Source: Corbicula japonica
Lineage: Eukaryota > Mollusca > Bivalvia > Venerida > Cyrenidae
Assembly: GCA_038501625.1 (NCBI GenBank)
Contig: JAZAYU010000085.1
Location: forward strand, 1,499,693-1,563,692
Direction of reading: 5' to 3'
Length of the DNA: 64,000 nucleotides
Made by a program: the position numbers and the translations under genes. The notes below the pieces were generated by a model that saw nothing but the letters and a program-made list of their open reading frames with translations, was not told where the DNA came from and made no database searches. Below, piece after piece: positions 11,534 to 23,329 of the stretch (positions are counted from its first letter, which is position 1; each line of letters starts with the position of its first letter).

Positions 11534-13356
11534 GATATCGCCGAAACGGTCATCACCCAAGTTCAAGAACGCTCATAGTTAATATTTGACTGAGTGATTG
11601 TCATATTTACCCGAATGAATAAACGAGGCATGGGCTGTGGGGTTTGTAATCGTTATCGATACAAATTTCTTTCCCGCCATCTTTCAATGAACCCAATCTA
11701 GTCTGGTTCCGACATAACACCTGGATTGTATTGATATACCTGAAAATATCAGCAATGCTTTTAAACAATGTGTTGTGTCAAATATTACATTACATGCTAG
11801 ATAATGAACGAAAATATACATCATTTTATTTTTCCCATCATAACGAATGAACCCAAAGACGATTGTTTATTTTTTGTTTTCCATTGAATTTTAGAGATTT
11901 GTCAGTGAAATAAAATTTGCATTTTTCACTTCTTTTCGAATACTATTACCACCTTTATCTTTTATTTGATTTTGCCAAATTACTTTTTAAACTTATTACA
12001 TTCCATTTCCATTTTATCGATTTTTTTTAAATAAATTAGTCCAGAAATCATAAAATAAACATGAAAAAAGAAAATGTGTTTGTTTCAGTTAAACATTAAT
12101 TTTATTTTACGAGTGAATGCCAAAAATCAGTTTCTGGTGTTCGCTCTAGCCTGGCACCAGCTAGATGGTTTATTAAAGAAAACACTGAAATACTTATTAT
12201 TTCCTTTTTTATTCATTTCATTTTCCCCTTTTCACTGATATGTTCTGGGAGATAAGGGAAGTAAAATGCATATTAGTAAGGTACCCGCAGGAGTTGCTTT
12301 TCTTGGAGGTATTGATGATATTGTACAAGTGACATGAGACTATAAAACAGAATATAGGGACGGGAGCCAGTCTAGTGTTCACTCGTTAAACAAAATTAAC
12401 ATTTCAGTAAAACCAGCAAATAGGTGACATATTCGTTTGTGTTAAAATTCCGTTTCAACAAGGATTGGAGGTGAAGCTTGGGCCTTCCTCCAGAAAAAAA
12501 GCCGGAAGTCTATAGATGCACCCCTAGGAGGTGGAGAAGGACGTTAAACGTTGAAATTCATCAATACCTACCTCCAATAGAGAGCGGAGAGTTGTGTATG
12601 GTCCATGCTATCGAGTACCTCGTCATTTGGTAACAACAGCGGCTTTAAATCTTTATGGTTGTTGCTTTTATGATCTTCTGGCAACTTACTGGTTACCTGG
12701 AATTTATATGGAAACTATTACTTGTGGAATATAGTGTTGATACCTTTTATCTTTTGTGAATATATTGCCTTTAACTAAGGTTAATATTAATGCTACCTAT
12801 CATAAGAGAGCGAGAAATAAAAAAATGTAAAATAGAGATATTTCCATAAGGCCAGAGAAAAAAAAAAGATTCTCATCCGGATTTTGGGATAAAAGGGGGG
12901 GCGGGTGACTTTTTTATTAACGACATACCTCAAGAAGGTATTTCGAGATGGCCTTAAACCCGTTCTGTCCGGAACAGAATATGTTTCGATTTTTTTACCA
13001 ATAATTTTTTTGGGGCGGGTGGTTTTGGACAGGGGCGGGCAGGAATGAGAATCTAATTTTTTTCTATTGCCTAACGTGATTGGCAAAATCCCAAAACTTT
13101 CTGGCTGTTATTTTGAAAACATGTAGAAAAATTGAAACATATTTATAGAGGAACCTTTAAATTGAGGTAATTTAAAACATTCCTGACTTAATGTATTTTG
13201 ATATTTTTTTTTAAATATATGTTAACTTGAATTATGCTTCTTCAAAAATATTATGATGGTTGTTGTTGGTGGTTTAATGACGGAAACGATGATGATGGGA
13301 TAATATGACGATGAGATAACGATTAGATAACGATAAGATGATGATGATGATGACGT

Positions 13357-13405
<49 letters not shown>

Positions 13406-16400
13406 TAAATGATAGGGAAAGTTGATGGTTTTTCTCCTACCGGATATTTCTAAATATTAACTAAACACTAGCATCATATTAGCTTGTTTTTTCATCCTGT
13501 AAACTTTCAGACCAGCCTTTCTATTAGCTTCAAATTAAACAAGAAAAATAAAAACAACACGACGCTTTTCCACAGACGGTTCATCCAGAATATGGTTTAT
13601 TTCAAGTCAGTTTCCATAACTTCTCCTGATTTAGTGTTCTTGAGTAACATTATAAAAGTACATTCCTGAAAACCCACTATTTAGAAATCACGTACGTATA
13701 AAACCAGGCCTGCCAAATCTCCGGACTTTATACGAAATCTCAGGATTTTAAGTTACTTCTCCGGATCTCCGGATTTATAGTCAAATCTCCGGATTTATAT
13801 AAAATTGCAAATAAATAAAGATTAATTAAATCTTAATTAAAGTTGTGCAATGAACTTAATAGTTATTCTACTGCAATCGCACATTTCCTCTTTATTACGA
13901 GATAACGAGGACATGGTCAGTGACATACTGCTTAAGTGCCTCAGGCACAACTATACAAAAAAACTAACCAAGGACCTCGATGTGTAACACCTGGCATTTC
14001 TAACAAAATTGGCAAAATACATTTTTAAAAGTTATAAAATTCTTATAAGAATATAATTATATACAAGAATATAAGAAAAATATCATCATCATCACCATCA
14101 TCATTTTTGTTCAGTCACGATCATAGTTATAAGAGCAACAAGACATTAAAACAACAACATTATTATCATCTTAATCATCATTTTTGTTTATTCACACTCA
14201 TAGCAGCAGCAAGAAATTAAAAAAAAAACAACATCATCATTGTCATCGTCGTCATCACTGACATAATCAGACAAAATCTCCGGATTTTTAATGAAAAAGT
14301 TTTGGCAGGCCTGTAAAACCCGGTTTACCGCAAAGGTCGCATTTCGTGTTGATAATGGTAAATGTGTGTATAATAACCGTCTTCAGAAATATTTGTTGAA
14401 CAATTTTGAAAAAACGATCGATTTTACTGCTTTGTTGTTATACATACGCGTACCCCGCTGACCGACTATACGGAAGGTGCGGCTTCCGTTGTTTAGATAT
14501 GAAATTCGCAACGGTAAATATTTACAACTAGGTGCAATAATATATAGGGTTTGGCGGGATTGCCGAATTACTACTTCTCAGGCAATTATTTATACAAATA
14601 AATTTTCCACTACATCCCAAAAGAAAAATACTTTATATTCTGTATCCTTTTGAACAATTCTTGCAAACAAGTAAAAAAACGCTAGAAAATATTGATAAAT
14701 TTAATAAAACTGTGCACTACTTTGTACTCATTTTTACCCATTTGACTTCCCGTCAAATTGACATTCCAATTATAAAGTTAACATATAAACATACACTCTC
14801 TTACACTATCGGTTCATTACATTTACCTCTGTTATAGGCTGTGACTACATTCAACTACTTTTTCTTACCGCATTGAAGGTTCCGTGTTCACCGCCATATG
14901 CAAACCATCGTTTGGGATCGATCAAAATTGTACTGTTTATTGGTGTAAATATTGAAATGCGCTCAATCCGGGGCTAGGCGGCGTTAGCATTATTAATTAA
15001 CTAAAATAATATTGACACAATATGTACAATTCAGTCTACCTTATATGTGCTGCACTCAATTCATATGAAATCTCAACTGGGCCAATACGAGATAACCTGG
15101 ACCAATACGGGTCTTACTGGGCCAATATGATATTGCATGATTCTGATTGTATAATGAACCGGTCCAATACGAATTGAATCACTTCCTTTTAAAAATAAAA
15201 ATGCCGCCATTTTGGAATTTCTTAGTCAATTTTTTAATGGATTAAAATGGTAACAGATAGTATGACTTTGGGCACAAGAGGTGCACAAAGCGGCAGAGGA
15301 TAGGTCTATGTTGCTGATTTTGGTGATATCTTTCTGTGTTATAAAATCTTTGAGTTTATCTAACTCGCTAGTACAACAACAACACGGATGTCTGCAGCAA
15401 GAATTCTTGAAACTGAAAAACAGTGAATTTTAAGGGATTACTCTTGATTTGAGCAAGTTTATTCAGCATTGCTTTGCAAAAAGGATCAAAGCTTAGTTTG
15501 GATAACTTACATTATTCTACATCTAATAAATTCATCCAATTAGCGTCCTTTAATTGTACCACGTGACCGTCCAATATTTTCTCGTATTGGATCCAAAAAA
15601 GTCCGTATTTTTTCATATTGGATGATTAAGTGCAAATGCACTTTACCATTGTTTTACAACGATAAAAGCCGTTGACCGTAAAAATGATCCGAATGAAAAG
15701 ATACGAGTATGAAATTAAAAAAAATCAAATGTATGAAGTAGAATAATTGCAGAAAAAAGAGTTTCAACTGAAGTTACTATCTAGAAATAAAATTTAATGA
15801 GTCAAAGTGGTTTTTTGTTGCCAAGCAATATCATACATTTGATGCAGGCAATATGACGCAACTTGTCAAGTAAGAGAAATGTAGAACTTAATAAAATATT
15901 GGACCGTACAATATGGAATATATATGGAATAGTCTTTAAACGCTTGAAAAGTCATGCTTCATTTATTAGATGTAGAATAAAAAGGTTATTAGACATTTTA
16001 CTGTACAATACGGGATATATTTGGACTCGTACACAGCTTGAAAAGTCATATTGGACTCGCCTAACGGCTCGTCCAATATGACTTTTCAAGCTGTGTACTC
16101 GTCCAAATATATTCCCGTATTGTACAGTAAAACGTCTAATAACCTATAAGACTTGTTTAATTGAGTATTACGTGCGGAAGTCGTGGATGGAATGTGCCAG
16201 AAAAGTAAACTTATTTTGGATATATTTGGATAATAACTAAATTTAGACTGGATGAACAAGAGAGTTGGCTGCCACAGTGTGTAGTAATGTTCAGGTTGTT
16301 TTTGTATTCAAAACAAAACAACCTGCATATCTGCATCTCCTTGGTAGCTAATACCAGCCAGGTCACAACCACACTGTCGTGTAACAGCTGCCCTGTACCA

Positions 16401-19400
16401 AATAGTAGGTACCATGTGGCAGTCCGCAAGATGGCGACCAGTTAAGCGACGAAAAGGTATGTGCTATTTTGTTTTCAATTTGTATATATATTGTAAGGTA
16501 TAGACTTGTATACTAGGATCATATCATGAAAAGGATTGTTGATTCATTAAATGATTGCTTGTTTTATTGCCGGTATGTCTGTTTGATCCTGTAATTGATA
16601 AAAATAAATGACCTTATTGGCTATTTCAAAATCGAAGCGAGAGTGACGACTGATTTCGGCTTTTTATTCTATGACAACTTTGTTGTTCTCGTTATATGTG
16701 ATACCCCTCTGAAGCGCCTCTAATTGGCTATCTTGTGGTATAACTATTAAACTGAAAAAATATTTTGCTTTTTAGAAAATGCTATTAAAAATGATGTTGT
16801 TGGTACCCTGTACCGCCCCTAGGATTATTAGAGGGTACCTTGTATGGTCGTTGGATTAATGTCGAAAAAGGTACCCCGTATGGTCTACTTTTCCATAAAC
16901 ACTGCTACCCTGTAGCACTCATTTCTTCTTCTTTGTATGACCAATTTGTATGTGGCATATTGTATATCTATAAATGTTATCTTTACCACTGGCCGTTCAT
17001 TTATGCAGCCGGCAACACTGAAGTTTTGTTTTTGTTCATTGTGCCATTTTATCGTTACAAATATAATCCCTTTTATACTCAAGTTCTCTTTTCCTATCTA
17101 TTATTACACTATTATAGTCCGTTGAACCAGGTGTTCAACGAAAACATTTTATCATAAACTTGATTCGGCGAGCGGGCGGATGTCCACTCAATAACTTGAG
17201 TTTGCTTTGGCCTACGCCAAACTTTGTGTGTGGATAGGTTTTTGAAGACTACTCGGGACTGCTACTTAGATGTGATCAAGGTGAACGAATACTGGTGGGC
17301 GGTATTCCCGGTATATTGCGGTTCGAGTCCTTGGCGATACGCTGTATCGATATGGTCTCCAGGAGAAAACTGTTTCTCTTGAACGTAAGCGGAAAGTTCA
17401 GCAATCTTTGGGTCATGCTATGTTTCGGCTATTGAAATCTAGTCATTAAAACCCCAATTGGTTTCGAAGATAACTGTGACAACTGTTCTACTATACTCAC
17501 ACTAGTTAATTACGTTTCATTAACCGATGGTTAACTTCGAATGCATGTGTAAGATCGCAAATATATACCGCGGTACGTATCGTGATACGACAGGCCCGTA
17601 CCGCGATATATTGCGGTACGCTTTACGCCGAGATACAAATCCCTAGGATGACCCAAAGATTGCTGAACTTTCAGCTTACGTTCAAGAGAAACGGTTTTCT
17701 CCACAGAGGGTCAACATTCAACCTTTTTATTTACAGACAACACCATTAGATTAGTCTTTGTAAATGAGTTGTTAAATGTGTAGTTCCGCCCGACCACTTG
17801 ACCGTAATTTTACAAGTAAAACAACCAGCTACATTTTTCTATATTCTTAAAAAGTCTGAGAGGATTTGGAATTTACAAGTCCAAAATGCTTCTAAACTGG
17901 AGTTGTTTTTTTTTTTTGATCTTTACGATTCGCCCGGCGTGTCTCCCAGTCGCGATGCAATGGTAAATTTGGAAGAAAGTTATTACCGGTATTGCTGTAC
18001 TATTACGGGATCTGGTACATTCGCTGTTATAATTATTGAAATTTAAACGTATGTAAAGCAAGAAAACAGGTCAATTTACGGATATTATTAAGTAACGTTC
18101 AACAATTTTAATAATTTGGCTACAATTTATGGACTTCGAATTTTCCCGAGCATACCGGCAGGGGCGGATCCAGAATTTCAGCAAGGGGGGTTCAACTCAG
18201 CGAGTCATATTTTTAACAGCGTAAATTTGTAACTGAGCTTGAACATCAGCCCCTCGGACACGTCCAAAGTTCTCGATAAATAAAATTTGTAATAGGCCCA
18301 AATGAAATTTTAAGATGCCTAACTAATCATGAGGTCCGGGAGCTTGTTCCCTCGGAAAATTTTAAAAATCTATATGCTAAATCCTGCATTCTGAGGTATT
18401 TCGTGGGGGATTTTATAGCATGATTTGGACTTCTCCGGTAATACCGGTACATGTATTAGGAGACCTTATCAATACAGCGTATCGCTAAGGACTCGAATCG
18501 CAATATACCGGTAATACCGCCCACCAGTAGTCACTCACCATGATCACATCTGGGTAGCAGTCCTGAGTAGTCTTCAAAAAAACCTATCCACACACAAAGT
18601 TTGGCTTAGGCCAAAGCAAACTCAAGTTATTGAGTGGACACCCGCCCGCACGCCGACTAAAGATGATGATAAAAGGTTTTCGTTGAACACCTAGATCAAC
18701 GGCCTATAATACTGTAAAAATAGAGAGGAAGGGAGAACTTGAGTTTTAAAATGATTATATTTGTAACGATAACATAGCACAAATTACAAAAATACAACTT
18801 CAGTGTTGCCGGTTGCATATAGGAACGGCCAGTGGTAAAGATAACATTTATAGATATACAATATGCCACATACAAATTGGTCATACAAAGAAGAAGAAAT
18901 GAGTTATTTAGGGAAGCTGTTTTTATGGAAAAGTAGACCATACGGGGTACCTTTTTCGACACTAATCCAACGACCATACAAGGTACCCTCTTATATTCCG
19001 ATGGGCGGAACAGGGTACCAACAACAATTTGTTTGAATCGCATTTTCTAAAAAACAAAATAATTGTTCAGTTGAATAGTTATACCAGAAGATAGGCAATT
19101 AGAGGCGCTTCAAAGGGATATCACATTTTACGAGAACAACGAAGTTGTCATAGAATAAAAAGCCGAAATCAGTCGTCGCTCTCGCTTCAATTTTGAAATA
19201 GCCAATAAGGTCATTTATTTTTATCAATTACAGGGTCAAACAGACACACCTGCCATAAAGCAGGCAATCATTTAATCAATCAACAATCCTTTTCATGATA
19301 TGATCCAAGTATACATGTCTATGCCTTACAATGTGTATACAAATTGGAAACAAAATAGCACATAGCTTTTCGTCGCTTAAATGGTCGCCATCTTGCGGAC

Positions 19401-21159
19401 TGCCACAGGGTACCCACTATTCGGTACAGGGCAGCTTTTACATGGCAGTGAACCGTAGACTGATTGAAGATTGCCAGACATTTGAATCCGAGTTGACACT
19501 TCATCTCTTCAAGCCAGAAAAGCAATTTTAAAGTCTTGAATATATAAAGTAGAACTATTTATAATGTGTTACTTAATAAAATTGTTATTAATCAAGTGAA
19601 TTCATTTGGCCTTGTTATTAGGTCTCGGGCAGTCATATTAGCCCTCAGCCTTCGGCCTCGAGCTAATATGACTACCCTTGGCCCAATAACAAGTCCAATA
19701 TGAATTCACTTGATTAATAACATTATATTATCATTAGTGCCCATGAACAGGCTCAATCAAACCAAGCCTGCAATATTTTCATATTTGTCGTGGTCGAGGG
19801 TTTTCAAAGTTTCCTTTTCATCTATTTTAACTCAAAGAAATACTTCACCAATTACATTTACAGTAGCTTGGGTTTCTTCGGGTTTAATGAGAGATAGTGA
19901 AGATTTCAGTTATTTGTTTTACATCAAGCTTTCAAATTCATAATTTATGACTGAATAAAATAAGGCTGTCGAGTTTGGTAAAAATCTTGACATTGAGCCT
20001 TTCGCAGAGATGTAAAGTGAATGTAAGGAACAACAACTCTGCGAAGGATATTGATAACATATACAAAGTATTTTGAATATCAATATATTCAGATTAATCC
20101 GACCCGTCAAAAAACGCATGAATGGCGAGTCAGGTATTAGAATCAGCCGTCGGTTTTCACTCAAGTTGTTCTTGTTTATTTAATACAGAATTACTACAGA
20201 GTTTGATATTACTGTTCAAATATTGATTTATGAAAAAAAGCAATACAATGCTTCGATATTTATATAGTAAGGTACATAAATTTGTCATGACGACTACCTT
20301 CAGTCATAAATATTGTAAAATAGACGTTTGCGGTAGTTTCCAATTTCACTACAATATGAATTTTACATGAGCACCGTTAGCATTATTATACAGTGACTTG
20401 AGACCGACAAACTTAGACTAAATTAATAATTGAGAGAGAAATTAATTATTTTAATGTTTACAGATTAATTAAAAAACAAAAAAAAACGAAATAATTATCA
20501 ACCTAAATCAATTCCTGACTTTAATTACATGCAGCAAACTGTCACAAAATATTGGTTATAATTGTTTGTATTTAAAATTATTTATCGTCGCTACCGGAAG
20601 TCCATATGAGCGACGCCTCCAGAATAGTGTCAGACATTTAAAGTTTTGGAAGAGAGTGCAAGATACAGAGGACTCTCAAATTCCAGACTCGTCCCTGGTT
20701 CTTTTAAGAGCCTGGGCCGATATCGTTCTTCGGTTTTCAGTAAGATGGCCGGCCAATATGTTATGGCTCATTTTCACATTAAAAAAAAACAGCATAGTCT
20801 TCGGATTTCTAAAGATATTAAATAGTAACAGGATGATAACGGAATAATTGCACCTAGGACTGGCAGAATCTGGACAATCTCAAAGACATTGTTAAGTGTC
20901 CAAAAACATCTTGTGGGATACCGAAGACCGTCGAAGGTAGACGCCAACATTTCGGCCCCTGTAAATGCTCAAACTATTTATTTAAAAACGCACAATGAAT
21001 AAACTAACTTACCATTAAATAATCCGTAAAAACTTTTCCTGACTTCATGAAATTTCGGTTTAAATTGTCAAAATAGGCTGGATAAATGAAAAATATGACG
21101 AATGTCCCGATTAAAAATGAAACAACTATCACAATTTTTCTCCTGCCGAACACATCCAT
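8629..21159 (-). CDS. METTL24-like (Methyltransf_22-type) type II membrane methyltransferase, gene A
   Basis: Six exons on the - strand join in phase: 21013-21159, 12572-12696, 11611-11739, 11092-11166, 10073-10208 and 8629-8922. Introns use GTAAGT, GTAGGT, GTAAAT, GTAAAG and GTAAGT donors and TTCAG or TTCCAG acceptors. The product is 301 residues. Exon 1 (49 residues) is a signal anchor: MDVFGRRK, then a hydrophobic helix at about residues 9-27. Exon 2 has NDEVLDSMDHTQL. Exon 3 has QVLCRNQTRLGSLKDGGKEI and CLVYSFG. Exon 4 has CEIHTFDP. The last exon has DILKIDIEGGEWEAL and HVKQLCIELH. The CLVYSFG, FDP and KIDIEGGEW order is that of Methyltransf_22/METTL24-like putative SAM-dependent methyltransferases, with the glycine strand, the acidic residue after strand 2, and the DIEG motif. 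The substrate is unknown; a Golgi-lumen location is inferred from the topology. The choice of the 21-kb first exon rests on proximity; two other candidates lie upstream. Confidence 0.85.
9080..10050. repeat. 42-bp minisatellite in the last intron of gene A
   Basis: About 20 diverged units of roughly 42 bp, of the form 'aataattacttatccaaccg' plus 'ggtactaattactgtctcga', fill the intron between the last two exons. Many units carry CTCGAG. A palindromic MITE (9113-9256) interrupts the first units. The paralogous intron of gene B holds the same array (39228-40235), so the minisatellite predates the duplication. Confidence 0.9.
9113..9256. mobile_element. Palindromic MITE, copy 2, inserted inside the minisatellite
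   Basis: The hairpin has arms 'cccaagatcacaaaa...gatcagtctcaaatctc' and the inverse, with the centre 'aatggcgaccagtcgccatt'. Minisatellite sequence lies on both sides ('cttatctaacc' before, 'tggtactaaatac' after). Gene B's array has no insert here, so the insertion came after the duplication or was lost in B. Confidence 0.85.
11485..11531. repeat. Poly-C tract followed by poly-A
   Basis: A C-rich run of more than 30 bases is followed by nine A. It is intronic in gene A, between the third and fourth exons. The corresponding intron in gene B lacks it. Such tracts are assembly-error prone. Confidence 0.85.
13260..13402. repeat. (GAT)n microsatellite in intron 1 of gene A
   Basis: A degenerate start (gatgatgggataatatgacg) leads into a nearly pure GAT run ending at 13402. 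A counterpart lies at 47069-47115 in the paralogous intron 1 of gene B, followed in both cases by 'gttgatgg' and 'tctcct', so the two tracts are duplicates. Confidence 0.9.
13706..14313. mobile_element. hAT-like non-autonomous element with AGGCCTGCCAAA termini
   Basis: The left end reads AGGCCTGCCAAATCTCCGGA and the right end has the inverse (TTTTGGCAGGCCT). Subterminal 'ctccgga' repeats occur near both ends. The flanking 8-mers ataaaacc (left) and gtaaaacc (right) differ at one base and may be an 8-bp target duplication, as hAT elements make. The interior has CAT/ATC-rich microsatellite and no ORF. Confidence 0.65.
14325..14775. repeat. Intronic segment duplicated at 32495-32960
   Basis: Both segments carry, in order, 'ataaccgtctt', 'gaaatatttgttga', 'ccgttgtttagatatgaa', 'gaaattcgcaacggt', 'ccgaattactactt' and 'caattatttatacaaataaa'. 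The second copy has an extra block after 'gttgtttagatatgaatg'. The pair is part of the set of duplicated pieces around the first exons of the METTL24-like genes. Confidence 0.75.
15983..16145. mobile_element. Hairpin element (163-bp inverted repeat)
   Basis: The arms run from 'aggttattagacattttact' and 'cagcttgaaaagtcatattg' at left to the matching inverse ending 'aaaacgtctaataacct' at right, with a short loop around 'ctcgcctaacggctcg'. The arms are about 77 bp and nearly perfect. No coding is seen. It is a foldback MITE, different from the 6581-type family. Confidence 0.8.
16386..19436. mobile_element. Large foldback element with inverted arms of almost 1 kb
   Basis: The left arm (16386-17361) and right arm (18459-19436) are inverted copies. 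For example, 'agctgccctgtacc' at left has 'ggtacagggcagct' at right; 'gatggcgacca' mirrors 'tggtcgccatc'; and 'caagttattgagtggacacc' at right mirrors the left arm near 17187. The arms carry the same spurious ORF in opposite orientation (16840-17157 + and 18696-19043 -). The loop contains a second inverted repeat, 17367-17414 against 17649-17702. No transposase is found. It is a foldback or TIR-long non-autonomous transposon in intron 1 of gene A. Confidence 0.85.
19584..19721. mobile_element. Hairpin element (138-bp inverted repeat)
   Basis: The left end GTTATTAATCAAGTGAATTC and right end GAATTCACTTGATTAATAAC are exact inverses. The interior continues the pairing: 'ccttgttatt' with 'aataacaag', and 'gtcatattag' with 'ctaatatgac'. 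The loop is 'ccctcagccttcggcctcga'. It is a foldback MITE that sits about 150 bp past the large foldback element. Confidence 0.8.
20083..21012. repeat. Block duplicated with the first exons (intron 1 side)
   Basis: Two parts recur next to the other signal-anchor exons. The part 'gaatcagccgtcggttttca', 'acagaattacta', 'ttgtcatgacg' recurs at 34370-34630 and about 47235-47360. The part 'gccggatatcgttcttcggt', 'catagtcttcggatttct', 'gttaagtgtccaaaaacat' recurs at 28890-29150, 35298-35690 and partly 52680-52770. It marks the unit that was copied together with exon 1. Confidence 0.7.
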
Positions 21160-21330
21160 GCTTAATACAGTATAAACAGAATGTCAATAAGTGATGTTCC
21201 AGATGTCGCGGGTCGCCGATTATCAGTTACTGGTTTAAAGTGCGATAAAATCGATAAAAATATATCCGTTCTTGGACATTGTCTTATTTTATTTTACTTT
21301 ACTAAAGGGAGCTAATTCTGACGATAATTT
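21160..21330 (-). promoter_or_regulatory. Candidate promoter/5' UTR of the 21-kb first exon
   Basis: The 150 or so bases upstream of the ATG (- strand) are nearly identical to 35882-36040, upstream of the 35.8-kb first exon. They share 'gtgatgttccagatgtcgcg', 'gattatcagttactggttta' and 'ttactttactaaagggag'. The 29-kb exon keeps only the first part (29339-29405). Retention next to the start codon suggests a 5' UTR or promoter. No transcription start can be read directly. Confidence 0.35.
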
Positions 21331-22194
21331 CCGCTAAGATGAACGCAAATGATTATTTATTGTTTTCTCATCCAAGAAAAAAAAAACAATCCTTAGCACT
21401 GGAACTTATTTAACTTAAGAAAAGATATAAATGGAAATCTTCAGCTTCATACGGCTATCTGCAGCGTATGCAAGAAACAAATTATTTTAGCGTTTTATCT
21501 ATTAATTCTTTTATCAAAAGTTTAATACATATTTATAAATGTCGTTATCATTAAAAAGACCCTCAATCTTGTTTCAATGAAGAAACTTAATTTCTCTGGT
21601 ATTGTGTATATATCGTTTTATCTCAAGTGAAACTATAACCAAACAAATAGAATTAACAAGATGGATTAAAATGTATTTTAGTATGTCAAGTTAACACTCA
21701 AAATGTACTTTTTTAATCATTAATGTGAAAAGGTACAGACTGTACAATTTTAACGGAATAAATTATACGCAGGTTCGATGCTTTCCATGTGCAAACGTGC
21801 TTGCAACAGAAAATCATGCCATATTTTATGAGGTCCATCCTTCTTTTAAACAGCGTGCCTGTAAAATCGAAGTAAAATTTAATTTCATCATTACTGTTTT
21901 TAAATTGTTGGCTAAAGTTTTTGAATACATGCAAAAAAGGTTTTAATTGTTTAAAAGTTACATTCACTGGTAAAATTTATTACAGATACAGATTAAGCAG
22001 CTGTGTCTCTATTGCAATACTTCAATTAATACAGTAACCTCTACTATCAGGAATACATAAAAACAGCAACGAAAGCGTCAATCAAGGAAGCAATAGAATG
22101 AAATAAACATTCTGTAAGTATTTACGATACAAAGGTAGATAATCAACAAGACCAAATACATGTAGATATCTATTATCTATTTCGTCTCCTTTTT

Positions 22195-22475
22195 TCGATA
22201 ACACTGGATTGTGTGGTCAGGACACTGATGCCCCCACTGCTACAACATTTGTAAAGATGGCTATAAAATAGTCGTATGAAAACTCATTTTTTATGATCAT
22301 CTACACATCCTGCTTGACCATCTGTGCAACATTGACAGAAATCCGCCCGATAGTTGATGAGGAGTTGATGCGACAAGATTTGGGGGACATACGTACGTAT
22401 GGACTTTCGGACGAACACACCGACGTACTGACGAGTGCAACTCTATATGCATCCATCTTCGTGGGGACATAAAAA
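22195..22475. repeat. Dispersed repeat, inverted copy of the 5020-type family
   Basis: Read on the - strand, this contains the same ordered words as 5020-5255: 'atagagttgcact', 'catcaactcctcatcaacta', and 'gatggtcaagcaggatgtgt'. It is flanked by unrelated AT-rich sequence. Confidence 0.6.
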
Positions 22476-22759
22476 ATCCCGTAAGGTTACGGCCTTGATT
22501 TTCTTACCAGTAATCCATCCATTCACGTACAGTATTTTGACATGCAGAGTTTATCTTTACCTCGTCAGCCACATGTACGGGAAGTAAGCGCTAGAGCAGA
22601 ACAACAATGAGAAGTTTGCAGTACAGAAGTAGAGCAATAGAACAGTAAGAAATAGGTAGCACAATAGTAACCTTATGTTGTACATGTGCATGTTGTATAC
22701 CTCGGTAGCAATAAAGTTCTGTTCTGTTCAGTAAAGCTGTATAACAGTTTAAACTTCCA

Positions 22760-23325
22760 CACGTCACCCATGTATGTAGACCATCATTCAACACGACAGC
22801 CACGAATAAATAAAGACCGTCATTCAACATGTCAGTCATCTATGTTTGTAGACCATCCCTTATCACGTCAGCCATCCATGGTTTTAGACCGTCCTTCAAC
22901 ACGTCAGCCACCTTTATTTGTATTCCGTGATTGTAGACCGTCATTCAACTCGTAAGCAACGCACATTTGTAGACCGCCCTTTAACACGTCAGCCGTCCAT
23001 GGTTGTCGACCTTCCTTCAACACGTCAGCCATCCATGGTTTTAGACCGCCATTCAACACGTCAGCCACCCATATTTGTAGAACTTCCTTCAACAAGTCAG
23101 ACAGCCATGATTGTCGACCTTCCTCGAACAAGTCAGCCATCCATGGTTTTAGACGTTCCTTCAACGAGTAGGACAAGTCAGCCATCCATGGTTTTAGACG
23201 TTCCTTCAACAAGTAGGACAAGTCAGCCATCCATGGTTTTAGACGTTCCTTCACAAGTAGGACAAGTCAGCCATCCATGGTTTTAGACCGTCCTTCAACA
23301 CTTCAGCCAACCATGCTTGTAGACC
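22760..23325. repeat. 36-bp minisatellite
   Basis: About 15 units of the form 'agaccgtccttcaacacgtc' plus 'agccatccatggtttt'. The later units gain a 12-bp insertion (acaagtaggaca). Because the period is a multiple of three, ORFs stay open on both strands (22918-23286 + and 22904-23254 -). These ORFs are not considered genes. Confidence 0.9.
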
Positions 23326-23329
23326 CCGA

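Noticed and set aside
16840..17157. 105-codon hydrophobic ORF, also seen at 18696-19043 on the other strand
   Set aside because: It lies in the arms of the large inverted repeat. The two copies differ by frameshift-like changes and there is no start context or family.
22904..23286. 116- and 122-codon ORFs on opposite strands
   Set aside because: They arise from the 36-bp minisatellite.
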